A stretch of DNA of 64,000 nucleotides from contig JAUMIR010000004.1 of NCBI GenBank assembly GCA_030847615.1, positions 80,693,001 to 80,757,000 of the forward strand, written 5' to 3'. The stretch comes from Gambelia wislizenii. Lineage: Eukaryota > Chordata > Lepidosauria > Squamata > Crotaphytidae. This document shows, piece by piece, positions 1-11,579 of this stretch; position 1 is the stretch's first letter, and each line of letters opens with the position of its first letter. Both the position numbers and the translations under genes were made by a program. A model generated the notes under the pieces. It searched no databases, had not been told where the DNA came from, and worked only from the letters and a program-made list of their open reading frames with translations.

Positions 1-903
1 CAAGCTGCTGTTGTGGTACTTGATGAGGCTCTTCTGGTGGTTGTGCAGCCCCAGCCTTGATGACTGCTTCAACGTCTACCAAATGCCATGCTTTGCACTC
101 CCATTCATGTCACACTGCCTCCTCTGTTTCTTTGGGCTTGGATTGCACCAATTCCTCTGACTCATGGAGTCATTCCAGGCGTGGTTGCCATAGGCATCGA
201 CATGATTCTGGCTGTTGTTGGGATCAATGCGCCTGCTTGGATTCGAGGTGTCAGTGCCGTTGGTCATCTTCATACGACCCCTACTATGACAGCCTGGAGA
301 GTATTTACGTGTACGATTCATATTATGGCTGTGAATATTTTCTCCCTTGATGCCAGCTCTCTCCTTCTTGTAGATGCCCTCCAGCCAAGAAAAAGTGAAG
401 GTACCATTCTTGTTCTTCTTCTGTTGCCTGTTCTGTTATAATTCATCCTTCTTCAAAAGAATGGCGACACCTGCTTCCACACAACTCTCCTGTCCATGTC
501 ATGACCGACCAGCCTGCACCGCTTGATGCCAACACTTCCCATAAGGAGACCCTTGGCACTCGACTACCTTGTTCTTTTCATAGGTCTGATCATGACTGTC
601 CTCACTATTGTAGGCATTCCTCTTCCGAGTATTCAGATGTGTCTACTTGTGACTCTAAGATATGCCACAATGCTTCATTTGTTCTCAAACTCTCGAGGAA
701 CATGAACCTTCATCTCCAACTGATGATGTAATTGCTTTTCTGGAGCAAGATAGTTTGAATAGCTAATGCTTTAGACTTGAAGATGTATCATTCTGAGGAC
801 GACCCCATTGATTCCATTTATGGGCAGATCTAAACAAAGGTTCTTACTGCTCCTTCTATTCTGTTACTTCCTTTTGTTTTGCGTATAGCTCACTGCTCTT
901 GGT

Positions 904-1613
904 TTGTGCCTTCTTCCATCCCGTTCACCTCCAAGACAACCGAAACCCTCTACCAGATTGTCAAACCCAAGGCTGACTGGCTCTCAACACTCCAAACCCA
1001 ACTCCGTTATCATTGAAGCTTCCCAGTCCAAGTCTCTCCAGAAGACTCACACCACTCCTGCAGACCATGAAGGTAAAAAATTAGACTCCATGTCTAAAAA
1101 ATTCTATGCCTCTGCAGCGGTTGGGATCAGAATTGCTAGCTGCTTGGCATGCATGTCTGCGTATCAGCAACATCTTTGGGAGTGAATGTTTCCTCTATTG
1201 GAAAAACTACCTGATGATAAAAAGCGACTGGCTATGGACTTCTACAATGAGGCCCACTCTCTTGCAGGTAACCAAATCAACTCTTCCTGCCATTTCATGG
1301 ATAGTGCTGCAAAAACTCTAGCTGGATCGATTGATTTATGTTTTCATGCCTGGTTATGGTCCTCGGGTCTATCCTCACAGAAGATACACCTTTTGATGAG
1401 GAAGGGCTCTTCCACAAAGAAATGGACAACAAGCTTGAGCTGACCCCAAAATGTGGACAACAGCTCACAAGTTTGGCTTCCCAGCTCAGCCACACTACCA
1501 GCCTAAGTCCCGTTATGGATGGTCTCGATCTTCCTCAACTCAGCAAACATCCAGCCCTGCTTGGTACCGTAGACAGAAGCCCGATCTGTCTACTTTTTTT
1601 TGCCTCTGTGTAA
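904..1613 (+). pseudogene. DIRS-1-like gag remnant
   Basis: Short open pieces in changing frames resemble the gag-like ORF1 of vertebrate DIRS elements. A segment near 1,090-1,185 reads like a small alpha-helical domain (FYASAAVGIRIASCLACMSA). It is followed after a frame change by residues of the LPDDKKRLAMDFYNEAHSL type (about 1,200-1,260) and a conserved-looking INSS..MDSAAKTLAG stretch to about 1,330. Stops occur at every junction. No start codon can be chosen and no zinc knuckle is seen. The assignment rests on the order relative to the clear RT downstream and on remembered family resemblance, so it is less certain than the RT. Confidence 0.6.
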
Positions 1614-1849
1614 AGCTCCATCTTGCTACCGTCAGCAGTTGAAGAAGATGACAGATTCCACAAAATGTCACCTTTTGACTCTATGTGGGGCCTTCCTCTT
1701 ACTTTCTCTAATTTTTTCTTTAGTGTCAGGCTTTCTCACCACCTCTCCTCTTGGGAAGCCATTGCCACTGACTCCTGGGTACTAACCATTATACGTCACA
1801 GCTATGCCATCAAATTTGATGAACTTCCATCCACCAGTATCCAGGAAAG

Positions 1850-2455
1850 CAGCCAACCGACAGCAGATAAGATTGCAAGGCTCAACAGCAACACAAAAGT
1901 TATTCTGAGGCACAGTACTGGTACAATGTTCAATAGCAGAAAACCAGGGAGGAAGCCCAAGGTCCAGGAGTCTAGAGAGCCAGTCAGCGAGTCCAGTCCA
2001 GGGTCAAGAGTTCCAGAAAGCAGGTCAGCGAATCCAATCCAAGGTCAGATCAATCCAAGGTTTCAGGCAACAAGGGAGTCAGAGTCAGATGCTTTCATCA
2101 GGGAACACAGATAAACTCCGACGAAGAAGCTCGGCGTCTCACAGCTGTTTATATTGGCCCAGCTCCTAATCACAGCTGTTTGGTGATTGCTGAGCGCTTC
2201 TCATATCATCTCCAGGATTGCTGGAGACATGCCCTTTCTGATCTTCTCTAGCTGAAGGTAGGTACCTCCTCGTCCTGCTCCTCTATGTCTCCCAGGCCTG
2301 GACCCTGTGCTGGGGGGAGGCTAAGCTGCTGAGACATGGGCTCTGCTGCAGTTGGCATAGCAGGGCTAGGTTCTGGCTCAGCCAGCTCTGCTGGAGCTGA
2401 CTCAGCCCCCTCGTCTCCTGAGTCCTCTGAGTCCTCAGCCTGGCTGGCCATGACA
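1850..2455. other. Unassigned stretch between gag and RT of the old DIRS copy
   Basis: This stretch is rich in AGTCC/AGAGTC and in Ser/Glu-type codons, and it breaks the DIRS reading order. RT similarity begins sharply at about 2,461. It could be divergent gag tail or a separate repeat inserted into the DIRS copy. No terminal repeats or target duplication were recognised. Confidence 0.3.
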
Positions 2456-2460
2456 ACCAG

Positions 2461-3690
2461 TTTCATTTCTGTTACTCCTCCTTCTGATGTTCTTTTACAA
2501 GAAGTCTCTTCTTTGTTGGAAAAAGGCACAGTCAAACCCATTCCTCTTTCAGTTGCACACCAAGGTTTCTATTCCTGTTATTTTATCATTGAGATAAAAG
2601 ATGGTGGTCTTCGCCCCATTCTGGACTTGGAAAAGCTCAACTGCTACATTCATCCAAAGAAATTCTGGGTGGTAATGATTCCAACAATTCTCCCTCTTCC
2701 ACAAAAAGGGGATGGGATGGCAACTCTCGACCTGAAATATGCATATTTCCACATTGGCATCTGGAGAATGCCATCGTTGCCTTCTTTCATTCACTGTAGG
2801 AGGAAGGCCCCTTCTGATTCCGCATTCTACCTTTCAGACTCTCCACTGCTCCTCATGTCTTTACAAAATGTATGGCAGTAGTCGCTGCTTGGTTGCAACA
2901 AAAATCAGCCTCTTCCCCTATCTGGACAAGTGATTGTTCGTCGCTCAAACTTGAGAAAAACTTTTAGTTGACATCAGCTACACACACTCTCTATTGGACT
3001 CACTCACTCTCGTGGTGAACCACGAAAAGTCCTCCCTCAAACCATCAAGGAGCGTCCTCTTCACTGGCGCTCTTCTCAACTGGATTCGTGAAGGTGTTTC
3101 TACCAGAAAATTGGTACCAGAGGCTACTCATTCCTCTGTACTGATGCATCCAATCTTGGCGTGTGAAGGCTTGGCTCATCCAAGTTCTGCAAGGCTTCAT
3201 GGTCTCAACAACTTCTGCCACTCCCTTCACGAGGCTCTGTATGCATCCTCTTCAACTATAGTTTGTCCATGTCTTTGGCCCACTTTGGGATCTGCCGTCT
3301 TGGTACCTCTTGATACCAAGTCCAGTCACCACTCCCCTAGTGGACAAGACCACACAAAGTTATGGTGGGGATGGCCTTCCAACTTCCAAAATCTCAGTTG
3401 ATTCTGACCACCGATGCTTCCCTCTACAGTTGTGGTACACAGACCCAAGGACTCTTCATCAAGTTCTTCTAATTGCCAGTCAAGAAGTGGTGTCATATCA
3501 TTGTACTAGAGATGCTGGCTGTGGAGAGGGTCAGATGTATTATCTGAACAAGCAAAGGGACAAAAGATTCTGCACCCTGGTGCTGCTCACTCTTCAGATT
3601 TGGAACTGGTGCCTGTTGAAATGCATCCTGATCTCTGCGATTCATATTCACATTACCGAAAACACCATGGCAGATGCCCTGAGCTGTTAA
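2461..3690 (+). pseudogene. DIRS-1-like reverse transcriptase / RNase H remnant
   Basis: From 2,461 the frame reads as the N-terminal RT region, with the DIRS/Ty3-like block GLRPILDLEKLN (about 2,610-2,645) and the first catalytic aspartate block TLDLKYAYFHIGI (about 2,720-2,760). The active-site box that should read YLDD is present as YLDK followed by a stop (about 2,919-2,935), so a catalytic aspartate is lost. Downstream, a connection-like piece (about 3,000-3,130) and the RNase H end IHITENTMADALS (about 3,650-3,687), the equivalent of the usual E/D-A-D-A-L-S motif, lie in other frames. The copy is non-functional. Confidence 0.8.
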
Positions 3691-4129
3691 AAACACTCTT
3701 GCTGGAATGGCCCTCTGTTATATACCTTTCCGCCTTTTCCTCTGATCTCCAGAGTCATTGTGAAACTCTGCACTGACCATGCTTGAGCTGTTCTGATAAC
3801 CCCATGGTAGCCTCACCAACCATAGTTTGCAGTTCTCCTGTCTCTATCAAACTGGACGTTCAAGCACCTACCTCTCCGACCCGACTTCCTTTCAGTGTGT
3901 AATGGCCAGATCTGCTATCCAGACCTTGACACACTGAACTTTGCTGTGTGGAGGCTCTTCCTCCGATGGACTTGTCAGACCGAATCCAGAACATCATCAA
4001 CACATCTCACCGCCTGTTGACAGTCCATTCCTATGCCTACTGATGGCAATGTTTTGTTTCTTTTCTGTTCAACAAAAGCTGTTCTCCAGATCAAGCTGGT
4101 ATTTGGGATGTTCTCAAATTCCTGCTCTT

Positions 4130-4990
4130 CCTCTCTGATACTGGTCTTTCTGTATCAGCCATCAAGGTTTACTTGGCAGCTATCTCTCACAGCTTCCTCC
4201 TGTCTGGATGTCCTTCATGGTTTCAGGACCCTCTTCTGAAAAAGTTTGCCAAGGGGTACCATAACCTGCATGCTCCAGTCTCAGGACTGATGACACCTTG
4301 GAATCAATCTTGTTCTTTCTCAGCTGCGTTGACATCTGTTTGAATGTGTCATGTGATCCCTGCCGTCTTTCATGGAAGACTGCATACCTGGTAGCAATTA
4401 CCTCGGCTCATCGAACCGGTAAACTGTGTGCACTTTGTGTGGACCAGCCATACCTTTGTTTCCATGATGATAAGGTTGTCTTATGTCTGGACATTTCTTT
4501 TCTCTCGACAGTGGTTTCTGCTTTCCATCTAAATCAGGACATTATACTGTACTCCCTGTTTTGTTCAAAAATCCTATAACTGAACTTGAGCAAAAGCTCC
4601 ACACACTCGATGTGTGTTGAGCTGTTGCTTTCTCTGTTGATCAGACTGCTCCATCTCAACAATCATACCATCTTTTTGTTAATCCCAGAACCAAATCGAA
4701 TGTCCTGTCTCTCCTCAGAGACTGTTGTAAGTGGATGGTGTCCATGATTTACCTTGCCTATGAACTGGCTCATGCTGAACCCCCTCCTCGGGTTTGAGGA
4801 CATTCCACCAGAACTGTTGCAGCTTCTTCTGCCTTTTTGACAGGTGTTCCTTCGTCGGACATTGTTGGGCTGCTGTTTGGTCCCAGCCCACTACTTTTGT
4901 TTCACATTATTGTATTGATACTCAGTCTAAGACTGATGTTTGTTTTTGGCAGAGCTTTGTTAATGTAATGTATTTCTGCCATCGATAAGT
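4130..4990 (+). pseudogene. DIRS-1-like tyrosine recombinase remnant
   Basis: The segment reads like the DIRS recombinase: a core-binding part (KVYLAAISHS-like, about 4,165-4,200) and the first catalytic arginine context TSAHRTGKLCALCV (about 4,408-4,450). The H-x-x-R box HSTRT is at 4,801-4,815, and the region of the tyrosine nucleophile (FVSHYCIDTQ, about 4,899-4,928) follows. HSTR and the tyrosine are in different frames, so at least one frameshift separates them, and several stops interrupt the rest. In DIRS elements this enzyme integrates the circular cDNA. Here it is a fossil. The order after RT/RNase H and before the terminal inverted module supports the call. Confidence 0.75.
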
Positions 4991-5377
4991 GAATTTGTTT
5001 TCTCTGTTTGTATGATGCATATCTTATAATGCCTTTTAATTTCCTTGATTTGTGCCTTATTTAGTCACTGTATTACTTTGCAGTAGCCATCATTTTTTTT
5101 ATTTGCCATATTTCAAGCCATGTGCCTTTACTCTGCTGTAACCACAGGTGTTGCTTACTGATGTAACTTATGGATCACACTTGTTTATATCCTTGCTGTC
5201 TTGTGCAATTAAACCTCCAATACACAATCTCTCGTTTGAACCTTACCACACCTCTTGTCTGTTGTTTCTTTATGGGATGCTGAGCCACTGTGTTGGTTGG
5301 TTCATAACACTCCCACCACCTGTGGGGTGTAGCTTGCTAATCTCCCAATTGTGATTCACAGAGGCCACAATGAATAA

Positions 5378-5436
5378 GGACAGGTTACTTACTTGTAACT
5401 GTGGTTCTTCGAGTGGTCATCTGTGAAATCACACAA
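5378..5436 (+). repeat. Left arm of the DIRS 3' inverted repeat
   Basis: It begins GGACAGGTTACTTACTTGTA and pairs with 5,638-5,696 on the opposite strand with only a few mismatches. The arms are separated by about 200 bp. A short direct repeat (CCCAATTGTGATT, 5,344 and 5,633) also flanks each arm. This fits the complementary terminal/internal region of DIRS-1-like elements, and could alternatively be a separate fold-back element inserted near the 3' end. Confidence 0.7.
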
Positions 5437-5637
5437 ACCCACCCATCCTCCCCTCATGTGTTCTGCCATTCCTTGATTTCATTGATACTGCATGTGCAGC
5501 AGACATGGAACTGAGGTGCTTTTGGTGAGCTTGGTATTTATATACCACAGGGAGGCAGGCAGAGCCACCACCAAAATGCTTTGTCTAACTGCTTTAGAAT
5601 GTTCCAAATGCTGCTCTGCGTAGGTGCAGTAACCCAA

Positions 5638-5696
5638 TTGTGTGATTTCACATATGACCACTCAAAGAACTACAGTTACAGGTAAGAAAACTGTCC
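5638..5696 (-). repeat. Right arm of the DIRS 3' inverted repeat; element 3' edge
   Basis: It is the reverse complement of 5,378-5,436, ending ..GAAAACTGTCC. Unique-looking AT-rich sequence follows, so this is taken as the element boundary. Confidence 0.65.
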
Positions 5697-7884
5697 TTCC
5701 TAAGGAATGGTTGGTTAAAATTTTTGGATAGATCTGAAGTAGCTAAATTGACAGATAATGGCACATGAATAGTTTTCTCATTTCTGATTATTTTGTTATA
5801 ATAACACCCCTTTGTTTTTGTACTAGAATTCTAATTGTCATGGTATCCAGTTGGAAGGACATTTAATGGAAAGTTAGTGAATAAATGGAAAGAAAATTTT
5901 CTAGATCGAAAATAGCTTTGAATTGTGCCTGAAAACACAAAAAAGACCGAAATGGCCCTCAGAGAGCACCGAATAAGTTGTCCCATTCTGCACCAACTCA
6001 GGCTTCTGATGAATCATTAAGGGCATTTGTGCACTGAGAACATGAGAATTGGGAATCACTGGGTATAAATCAGTAATAACTGATTTACAACCTTTTCACC
6101 AGGTAGAACAAGTGAATGGCACTCTTGGACCTCACTGCAACCTGAATTTTCTAACACAACAATTAGATCCAGACTGGGAACTTGGATTGTATGATGTACA
6201 GTTAATGTAAAAGCAGAACTTAGGAAAGTTATCTTTTTGGACTATAACTTCCAGAATCACCCAGACAATACTTGACTTGGGGATTCTGGGAGTTGTCTTC
6301 CAAAAAAGAATTTCGGGAAAAGTATATATTTGCTTAATAGTAAATGAAGCTTGCGTTGTGCAAACAGGTCATGGTTCCTACTGGAAGCACATCTTCCAAG
6401 TTAAATTGAACCCCAAAGAAGTATTATGGGCCCATGTTCAGTTTGACTTCTTTAGTACTACAGTGTTGACTTAGGCCTCTGTTATGTAAAGTTCTTACAC
6501 ACCGAGTCTTGACTGTTGAAATATCCTGCTTCCAAAAGGTTCAGATATGATGGGTGCAGGGATATGAGTGTACAGATTCCAAGAAAGCATAATAGCTGAT
6601 TCTCCCCTCTGAGAGAAACACATGTCCTTCCAGTCTGTTTTATTAAGCAAGGTGCAGTGGGCCATTTGAACACAAAATTTGTCTCATGGGAGAAAGAGAG
6701 ATGTACAAATGCCTTTCAGATTTGATTAATGTTCAGGGCGTGTTGGACTATGTATCAGATTTCATGTCTACATCACACACAAGAACTCTTGTAATGTTGA
6801 TACTCTAGTGAGGCCCAAGGATGCTTCACATGTTTATGCGGACAGCTTTTAGATAGAACAATATTTAGAATGTGCAATGTAGGAATATTCAAAAGAGTGA
6901 TTTGTTATTTAGACAGCAATGAATCTTCAGAATGAGTGTATTTCATGTTTTTAAAACAAAGCTCTTTTGGACTTGGGATAAAATCAAGCTCTTGGATGAA
7001 ACCACCATGCACATAGATTAGACCACGTCTGCCCACTGTGGATTCTTGGCATTCTTCTGAAACATCTGGCTTTAGTTGCCCTTTGAGGGAATATGTGGGG
7101 ATAGCTACATCAAATCTGAGCCAGTAGGACAGTTCATATGTTCCTAAAGTTTTATGTGCAGGAGTATAGGGCCTCATTGAAAGCCTGTCATCTTGGCTAC
7201 AAGTCTACAATGTGTCAAAGCATAAAGCACATGCAGCTGTTACGTAGCCACATTGCCTTTCCCGCTGCAACAGCCAGAATTATTATAGTTGGACCATATA
7301 TTTCTGTGTTAAAGCACTTAATAATAATGAAAGCCACATTCTTCATATGCTTAGCTAATATTTGTCTAGCAGATCCTGTAGAAGACATGTTTGTCAGTTT
7401 GTGGGTGGGAAGTTGATCTCTGCTCTATAATTTGGTGCTGCATATATTTGTTCCAAAACAAACAATTGTGTATGGGATCCCAGATTAAAGGAACACCTTT
7501 CCAAGTCACTTTTCATTACTAACATGTTCACTACAAGAGCTAAAGGCCTACTATACTGTGGCATTGGTATTATTATCTGGGTACATAAACATATTTCAAA
7601 TGCACCATACTGCATTGGTGTTAATTGGGGAACCTTAAGCCTCAAACAAAACTAGTAAAGTGGAGGTTCCACTGAGCAATTGCATTACAGAACCATGTGG
7701 GATAGAATAGAATATAATCAATGCAACAGAGATAGCTCCACAACCTTCCTCTTTACAGAGCATGCTTTTTCTTTTTGTATGGAAACCTCAGTTCACTATA
7801 CTCTCTCTTATATCACCACCAAGTTCAGATATAAGACTTTAAAGATAAGTTTTCAAGACTAAAGGACAGCTACAAAAAGAACTA
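5697..7884. other. Intergenic DNA, no gene recognised; one palindromic MITE at 6,238-6,306
   Basis: This is AT-rich sequence with no coding signal on either strand. At 6,238-6,306 a short palindrome has arms of the ACTATAACTTCCAGAATC / GGATTCTGGGAGTTGT type. That repeat signature recurs at 53,775-53,865 and 54,220-54,310. The rest of the stretch shows nothing I can assign. Confidence 0.5.
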
Positions 7885-8280
7885 GAAAATATCGTCAAGG
7901 TAAAGACAGATAATTAAAGTCAGGATTGTCCATGCCATTGTATTTCCAATTTCTATGTATGGTTGCAAAAGCTGGACAATGAAAAAAGTTGTCAGAAAGA
8001 GAAATCATTTGCAATGTGGTGCTGGAGAAGAGTTCTGTGGATATGAAAAACTGCTGAAAAGACAATCAAATGGGTCTGAAGGCAAATCAAGCTAAACTTT
8101 TCACAGAAGCCCATAATGCCCAGGACTATTGGAGGTCTCTCATACATACAGCCAACTTGATGGCAAATAACACAAGAGGGCATACAGAGAAGTGGAGGTG
8201 TTGTGGATGGGATGATTTCAGTGCATCCAGTCCCTGAAATCCATAGTGCATTTGTATTTGATCCCAGATAAAGTTTGGAC
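7885..8280 (+). mobile_element. RTE/BovB-like LINE fragment (C-terminal RT region)
   Basis: Around 7,925-7,995 the + strand reads VHAIVFPISMYGCKSWTMKK, the conserved YGCESWT..K block just after the RT domain of RTE/BovB-type LINEs. The related W..WRR / TARRTNQS-type residues follow in shifted frames to about 8,070. Stops and frameshifts make it a dead fragment. BovB is abundant in squamates, which fits the other repeats. The exact family (BovB or another RTE) needs a library comparison. Confidence 0.6.
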
Positions 8281-8654
8281 GAATTGCAGAAGAAGAAAGA
8301 TGCACAAAATCCTCACAACATAGTAATTTGGGGACGTGTGGATGGGAGCTTTCAATGTTTTATTTTTATTTTTTTAGATAATATAGTGCACACCACAAGT
8401 GGAGAAAGTTATATGGGGCAAGATATATGTATGATTGCACACCTTGTCCCTGTGCAGGCTCTCCACTGATTCTGTGCTTGTTTTCTGAACCTATTCTGCA
8501 GATTGTTTTATCTACTGCACTCCCCATCCCAACACTGATCATGCTTTTCTCTGGTACTGCTTCCTGCATTTTCAATTGTGAATATAGACGTACATAGAAT
8601 GGTATGCGTGAGAGCTATGGTGTGGCTATTTCATATAACATTGTTTTTATTTAT

Positions 8655-8655
8655 A

Positions 8656-8722
<67 letters not shown>
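8655..8722. repeat. Compound (GT)n-(AT)n microsatellite
   Basis: About 13 GT units run directly into about 21 AT units. The AT tract abuts a sequence (TAAAATTCTCTTGGGTATGTT, 8,721-8,741) closely resembling the 5' part of the Helitron-like unit at 15,104-15,439, so the AT run may have grown from the AT-rich Helitron start. Confidence 0.95.
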
Positions 8723-8728
<6 letters not shown>

Positions 8729-8835
8729 CTCTTGGGTATGTTACCATTCCCAATGTTCTGATTGGCTGCTTAGGAAACATACCCAACCAATCGTAGTGCT
8801 CTGTTGGCTGGCCAATCAGCAGCTTGAGGACATTT
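8723..8835 (+). mobile_element. Helitron-like 5' fragment
   Basis: It shares TTCT(C/T)TTGGGTATGTT, GATTGGCTGCTTAGG and GGCCAATCAGCA motifs, in the same order, with the more complete copy at 15,104-15,439. The right part of the unit is missing or diverged. The family call depends on that copy. Confidence 0.4.
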
Positions 8836-10089
8836 TTCAGCACTACCTCCTTGGCCTACAGCTACATCTTTGCCTGTTGAGCTGCAGTAACTAAATACTC
8901 AGCCAGCTCCCCTTACTGTCTTAATAAACATGCATGGAGAAAAATAATGTTGCTTTCTATCTGTCGCCCACCCTCTTCTTTGTTCTTTCTCCTCCTGTAC
9001 TACCCTGCAGGGTAGGTTTTTCCCCCTTCCTCCACTCTTCACCCCCTTTGCACCCAAAACTTTGAGCCCTTTCCCTCCTCCTCTGTCGGGGTAATATTGC
9101 TTTAAGTGCAAAAGGAAAAATGTTGGAGCAACAGACCACAGACTAGCACAGCTGAAGTGGATTTGTTCACATCTGTGGCTAAGCAGAGGGCTGACTAGCA
9201 AACACTTCTATATAGCCAAAGCACACAATGCATTGTGTGTGGGTTCGTGTTGTGGAGAAAGAGGAGTGTTGCTGTTGAGTTTGTTAATGAGGTGTATATA
9301 CTGTGTTTGTTTACACTGAAACTGAAGATAAAGACATCCAGATATTTTTGGATGAACCTTGCTGTCTGTAAAGTCTTTTTTTGTGTGTGAAAGTGGGTCA
9401 GAGCTGTGGAACAGCTGCTAGCTGAAGCCTTTGTTTTTGTGTCCTTTCTGCTGCGCAGTTCTGCTGTTTTGGCTACTCCATGGTTAGTTTGTCCCCAGGC
9501 TGTGCCAGGTGCCTCTCAGTGAGCCTATACTGAGTGGACATCTTCTTTCATGAGGAACTTACAGGTGGAAAAAAATGGAAAGGGGTGGGAAGCTGCCCTG
9601 GGATTCCAGACCCTCTTTTTCCTCCTTGGGGGACCCCTTGGGATCCTCTGGCCACCCCTGGCACTGCTTCCCATGGGGAGAAGGCTTTCCTTGCAAATGC
9701 TGCACTGGATGGGCTGCTGCCTGCTTTAAAAAAAACACCCTCCAGCCAGTGCGAGGAGCCAAAGCCACTGAGGGAGGGGGAATAGAATGGAATAAAGTGG
9801 CCTCTCATTGGCTGCCAGCCTCCCGCCAATGGGAATCCAGCATGCTGCCCTTGAAGAGCAGCTGGTGTTGGAGTGGAAGGCTGAGGCTCTGCAGTCTGTG
9901 AGTGGGGCAAATGTGAGCCCAAAGACTCACAAAAAGGTTCGAGGTGACCATTCCACCCTTGCTGGAGAACTCCTTTGCTCCCTTTACTACTCATTTCTAT
10001 TTTAACAAGTGGTAGACAAGGGTCCCTGGACCCCCTCTTCTCTTAAAGAGGCAGAACATTTGCATGCTACTTTTGCAAAGTATCTAAAC
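8836..10089. other. Intergenic DNA with a GC-rich patch, nothing assigned
   Basis: Positions about 9,580-9,900 are markedly GC-rich and give long frames on both strands, but composition alone explains these. No splice-site-bounded exon, domain motif or repeat family was recognised. Confidence 0.4.
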
Positions 10090-10355
10090 CAGTGGTTCTT
10101 AACCTGGGGTCCAGGGACCCCCAGGGGTCCTCAATGTCTTCACAGAGGGTCCACAAAAGCTTGAAGGCTATGCAGACCACCTTCTGCCTGCAGTGGAGTG
10201 GCCATGTGACAGGAGCCAAGGCAAAGGCTGGCTGGCTGGCTTGGCCTGTGCATTATCATTCAATCCACTTCAGCCACAAACTTGCAGGAAGAAGCAGGAA
10301 AAAAGTCTTCCCTTCTACTCCGGTGCCTCTGGGAAGATTTCATGGATGGTATAAC

Positions 10356-10386
<31 letters not shown>

Positions 10387-10620
10387 ATTTTAAATCTAAA
10401 GTCTTGGGGGTCCATGGTAACAAAATATATTTAAAGGGGCCACTGGAAAAGAAAATATTAAGAGGCATTGTTGTAACTGTATTATTATTGTTGTTATCAG
10501 GTATTATTGTTATTATTGTTAGGGTTTTAAATCTTGAGTTAAGTCTTGGGGGGGGGGGGTCCATGGGAACAAAAGTTCTTTAAAGGGGGTCCCTGGTAAA
10601 GAAAAGATTAACAGCCACTG
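10090..10620 (+). mobile_element. Non-autonomous hAT-like element carrying a LINE-like insert (copy 1)
   Basis: It starts CAGTGGTTCTTAACCTGG and ends ..AAAGATTAACAGCCACTG, an imperfect terminal inverted repeat of hAT type. The middle shares a stretch (GGAGTGGCCATGTGACAGGA ... CTTGCAGGAAGAAGCAGG) with copies at 23,400-23,966 and 46,791-47,144. It also contains (GTT)n at about 10,348-10,386. The TIR sequence and the hAT-like 8-bp duplication of the third copy support the superfamily. No transposase is present. Confidence 0.65.
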
Positions 10621-10995
10621 GTGTAATTTTATTAGTATTAGTATAGGTGTGCCTGGTGTAACATACACCGTTATGGGCCCTGTTGAGGTTTCAAGTGGTG
10701 GTTGCAGTGTGGAGATTGGAGCAGCACTGTTCCTTTCACAGGGTTCAGCTACATGGTATTATTTTGGGAAAAAATATTGCATTTATTTTTACATGTGGGT
10801 GTTGATTGGCTGAGGGGGTGAGAGGAGGGAGGGGCCCTTGTGAGGTTGGGGGTGTAGATGCAGATTGAGCAGCAGGAGTGGATTGTGAGGTGGACAAGGA
10901 ATTTGCATGTGGTTGGTGATTGGCTGAGGGAGTGAGGGGATTGGTTGGGTATGTTTCCTAAGCCGCCAATGAGCACACTGGGAAAGGAAACATTA
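10621..10995 (-). mobile_element. Helitron-like copy, minus strand, diverged
   Basis: Read on the minus strand it contains TTAGGAAACATACCCAACCAAT near the start and a GTATGTTACACCAGG segment near its 3' end. These match the 15,104-15,439 unit, and AGCCAATCA motifs and C-rich tracts lie between. The terminal CTAG is not conserved, so it is a decayed copy or a relative. Confidence 0.4.
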
Positions 10996-11004
10996 TATGG
11001 TTTA

Positions 11005-11303
11005 ATGTGAAGTCAAAGGCTTTCACGGCCGGCATCCATAGGTTTTCTGTGTTTTTTTTCCGGGCTGTGAGGCTGTGTTCTGGAAGAGTTTACTTCTGAC
11101 GTTTCGCCTGCATCTGTGGCTGGCATCTTCAGAGAATGGTTGGGTAGGGGTGTGTGGGGTTTATATACTGTGAGTCCCGCAAGGGTTGGTAGTTAAATTA
11201 TTTCATGCTCCTGCCATGGCATTTTCGCCATAGCCAAGTCCTGTTGTCATTCTATCCTCACAGTACACACCCTCACAGCCCAGAAAAAAATCACAGAAAA
11301 CCT
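11005..11303 (+). mobile_element. Fold-back element family, copy 1, with 13-bp target duplication
   Basis: It begins ATGTGAAGTCAAAGGC and contains ATAGGTTTTCTGTG...GGCTGTGAGG near the left. The reverse complement of that segment lies at the right end (CACAGCCCAGAAAAAAATC), giving long inverted repeats. The flanks 10,992-11,004 and 11,304-11,316 are the same 13 bases (ATTATATGGTTTA), a clear target-site duplication. The right arm lacks the first ~33 bp of the left arm. No coding capacity. Other copies are at 12,749-13,115 and 25,857-26,100. Confidence 0.75.
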
Positions 11304-11419
11304 ATTATATGGTTTATTTTGTAAGAATTGAGTCAGTGAAGATGGGCCTTCCAGTTAATTAACTGGATTTTTGGAACAGTAGACATTATTTACTCTGTTA
11401 TAGAACTAGACCAACTTTT

Positions 11420-11579
11420 GATTTGGGTTTTGATATCACCCAAGGGGTCACATCATCGCCCCACCGCCCCTGTGACAGGACCCAGGCAGTTAACTGGTGG
11501 CGGCAGCAGCGGGGGCAGGGCAACAGAGCAACTCACCTGTAATGCACTGCTGGCATATGTTACATCAGGTACAGCTAGT
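11420..11579 (+). mobile_element. Possible Helitron-like 3' end
   Basis: It ends TATGTTACATCAGGTACAGC then TAGT, almost the same 3' end as the 15,104-15,439 unit, followed by ATTT. Only the end is recognisable. Confidence 0.35.

Larger units (their letters stand above)
1..5696 (+). mobile_element. Decayed DIRS-1-like tyrosine-recombinase retrotransposon (5' end probably outside the window)
   Basis: Conceptual translation of the + strand gives, in DIRS order, gag-like (about 900-1,600), reverse transcriptase (about 2,460-3,060), RNase H end (about 3,370-3,690) and tyrosine recombinase (about 4,130-4,990) similarity. All are broken by stops and frame changes. The 3' end carries a 59-bp inverted repeat pair (5,378-5,436 and 5,638-5,696), the kind of complementary terminal module DIRS elements use instead of LTRs. 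The 3' edge is placed at 5,696 because the inverted arm ends there. No 5' terminal repeat is seen, so the element may start before the window; positions 1-900 are only assigned by continuity. A stretch around 1,850-2,455 does not look DIRS-like and may be a later insert. It is an old, inactive copy, much more decayed than the DIRS-order element at 36,070-42,730. Confidence 0.8.

Noticed and set aside
9548..9994. 148-codon minus-strand frame in a GC-rich patch
   Set aside because: It overlaps open frames on the other strand and shows no conserved motif or splice structure.
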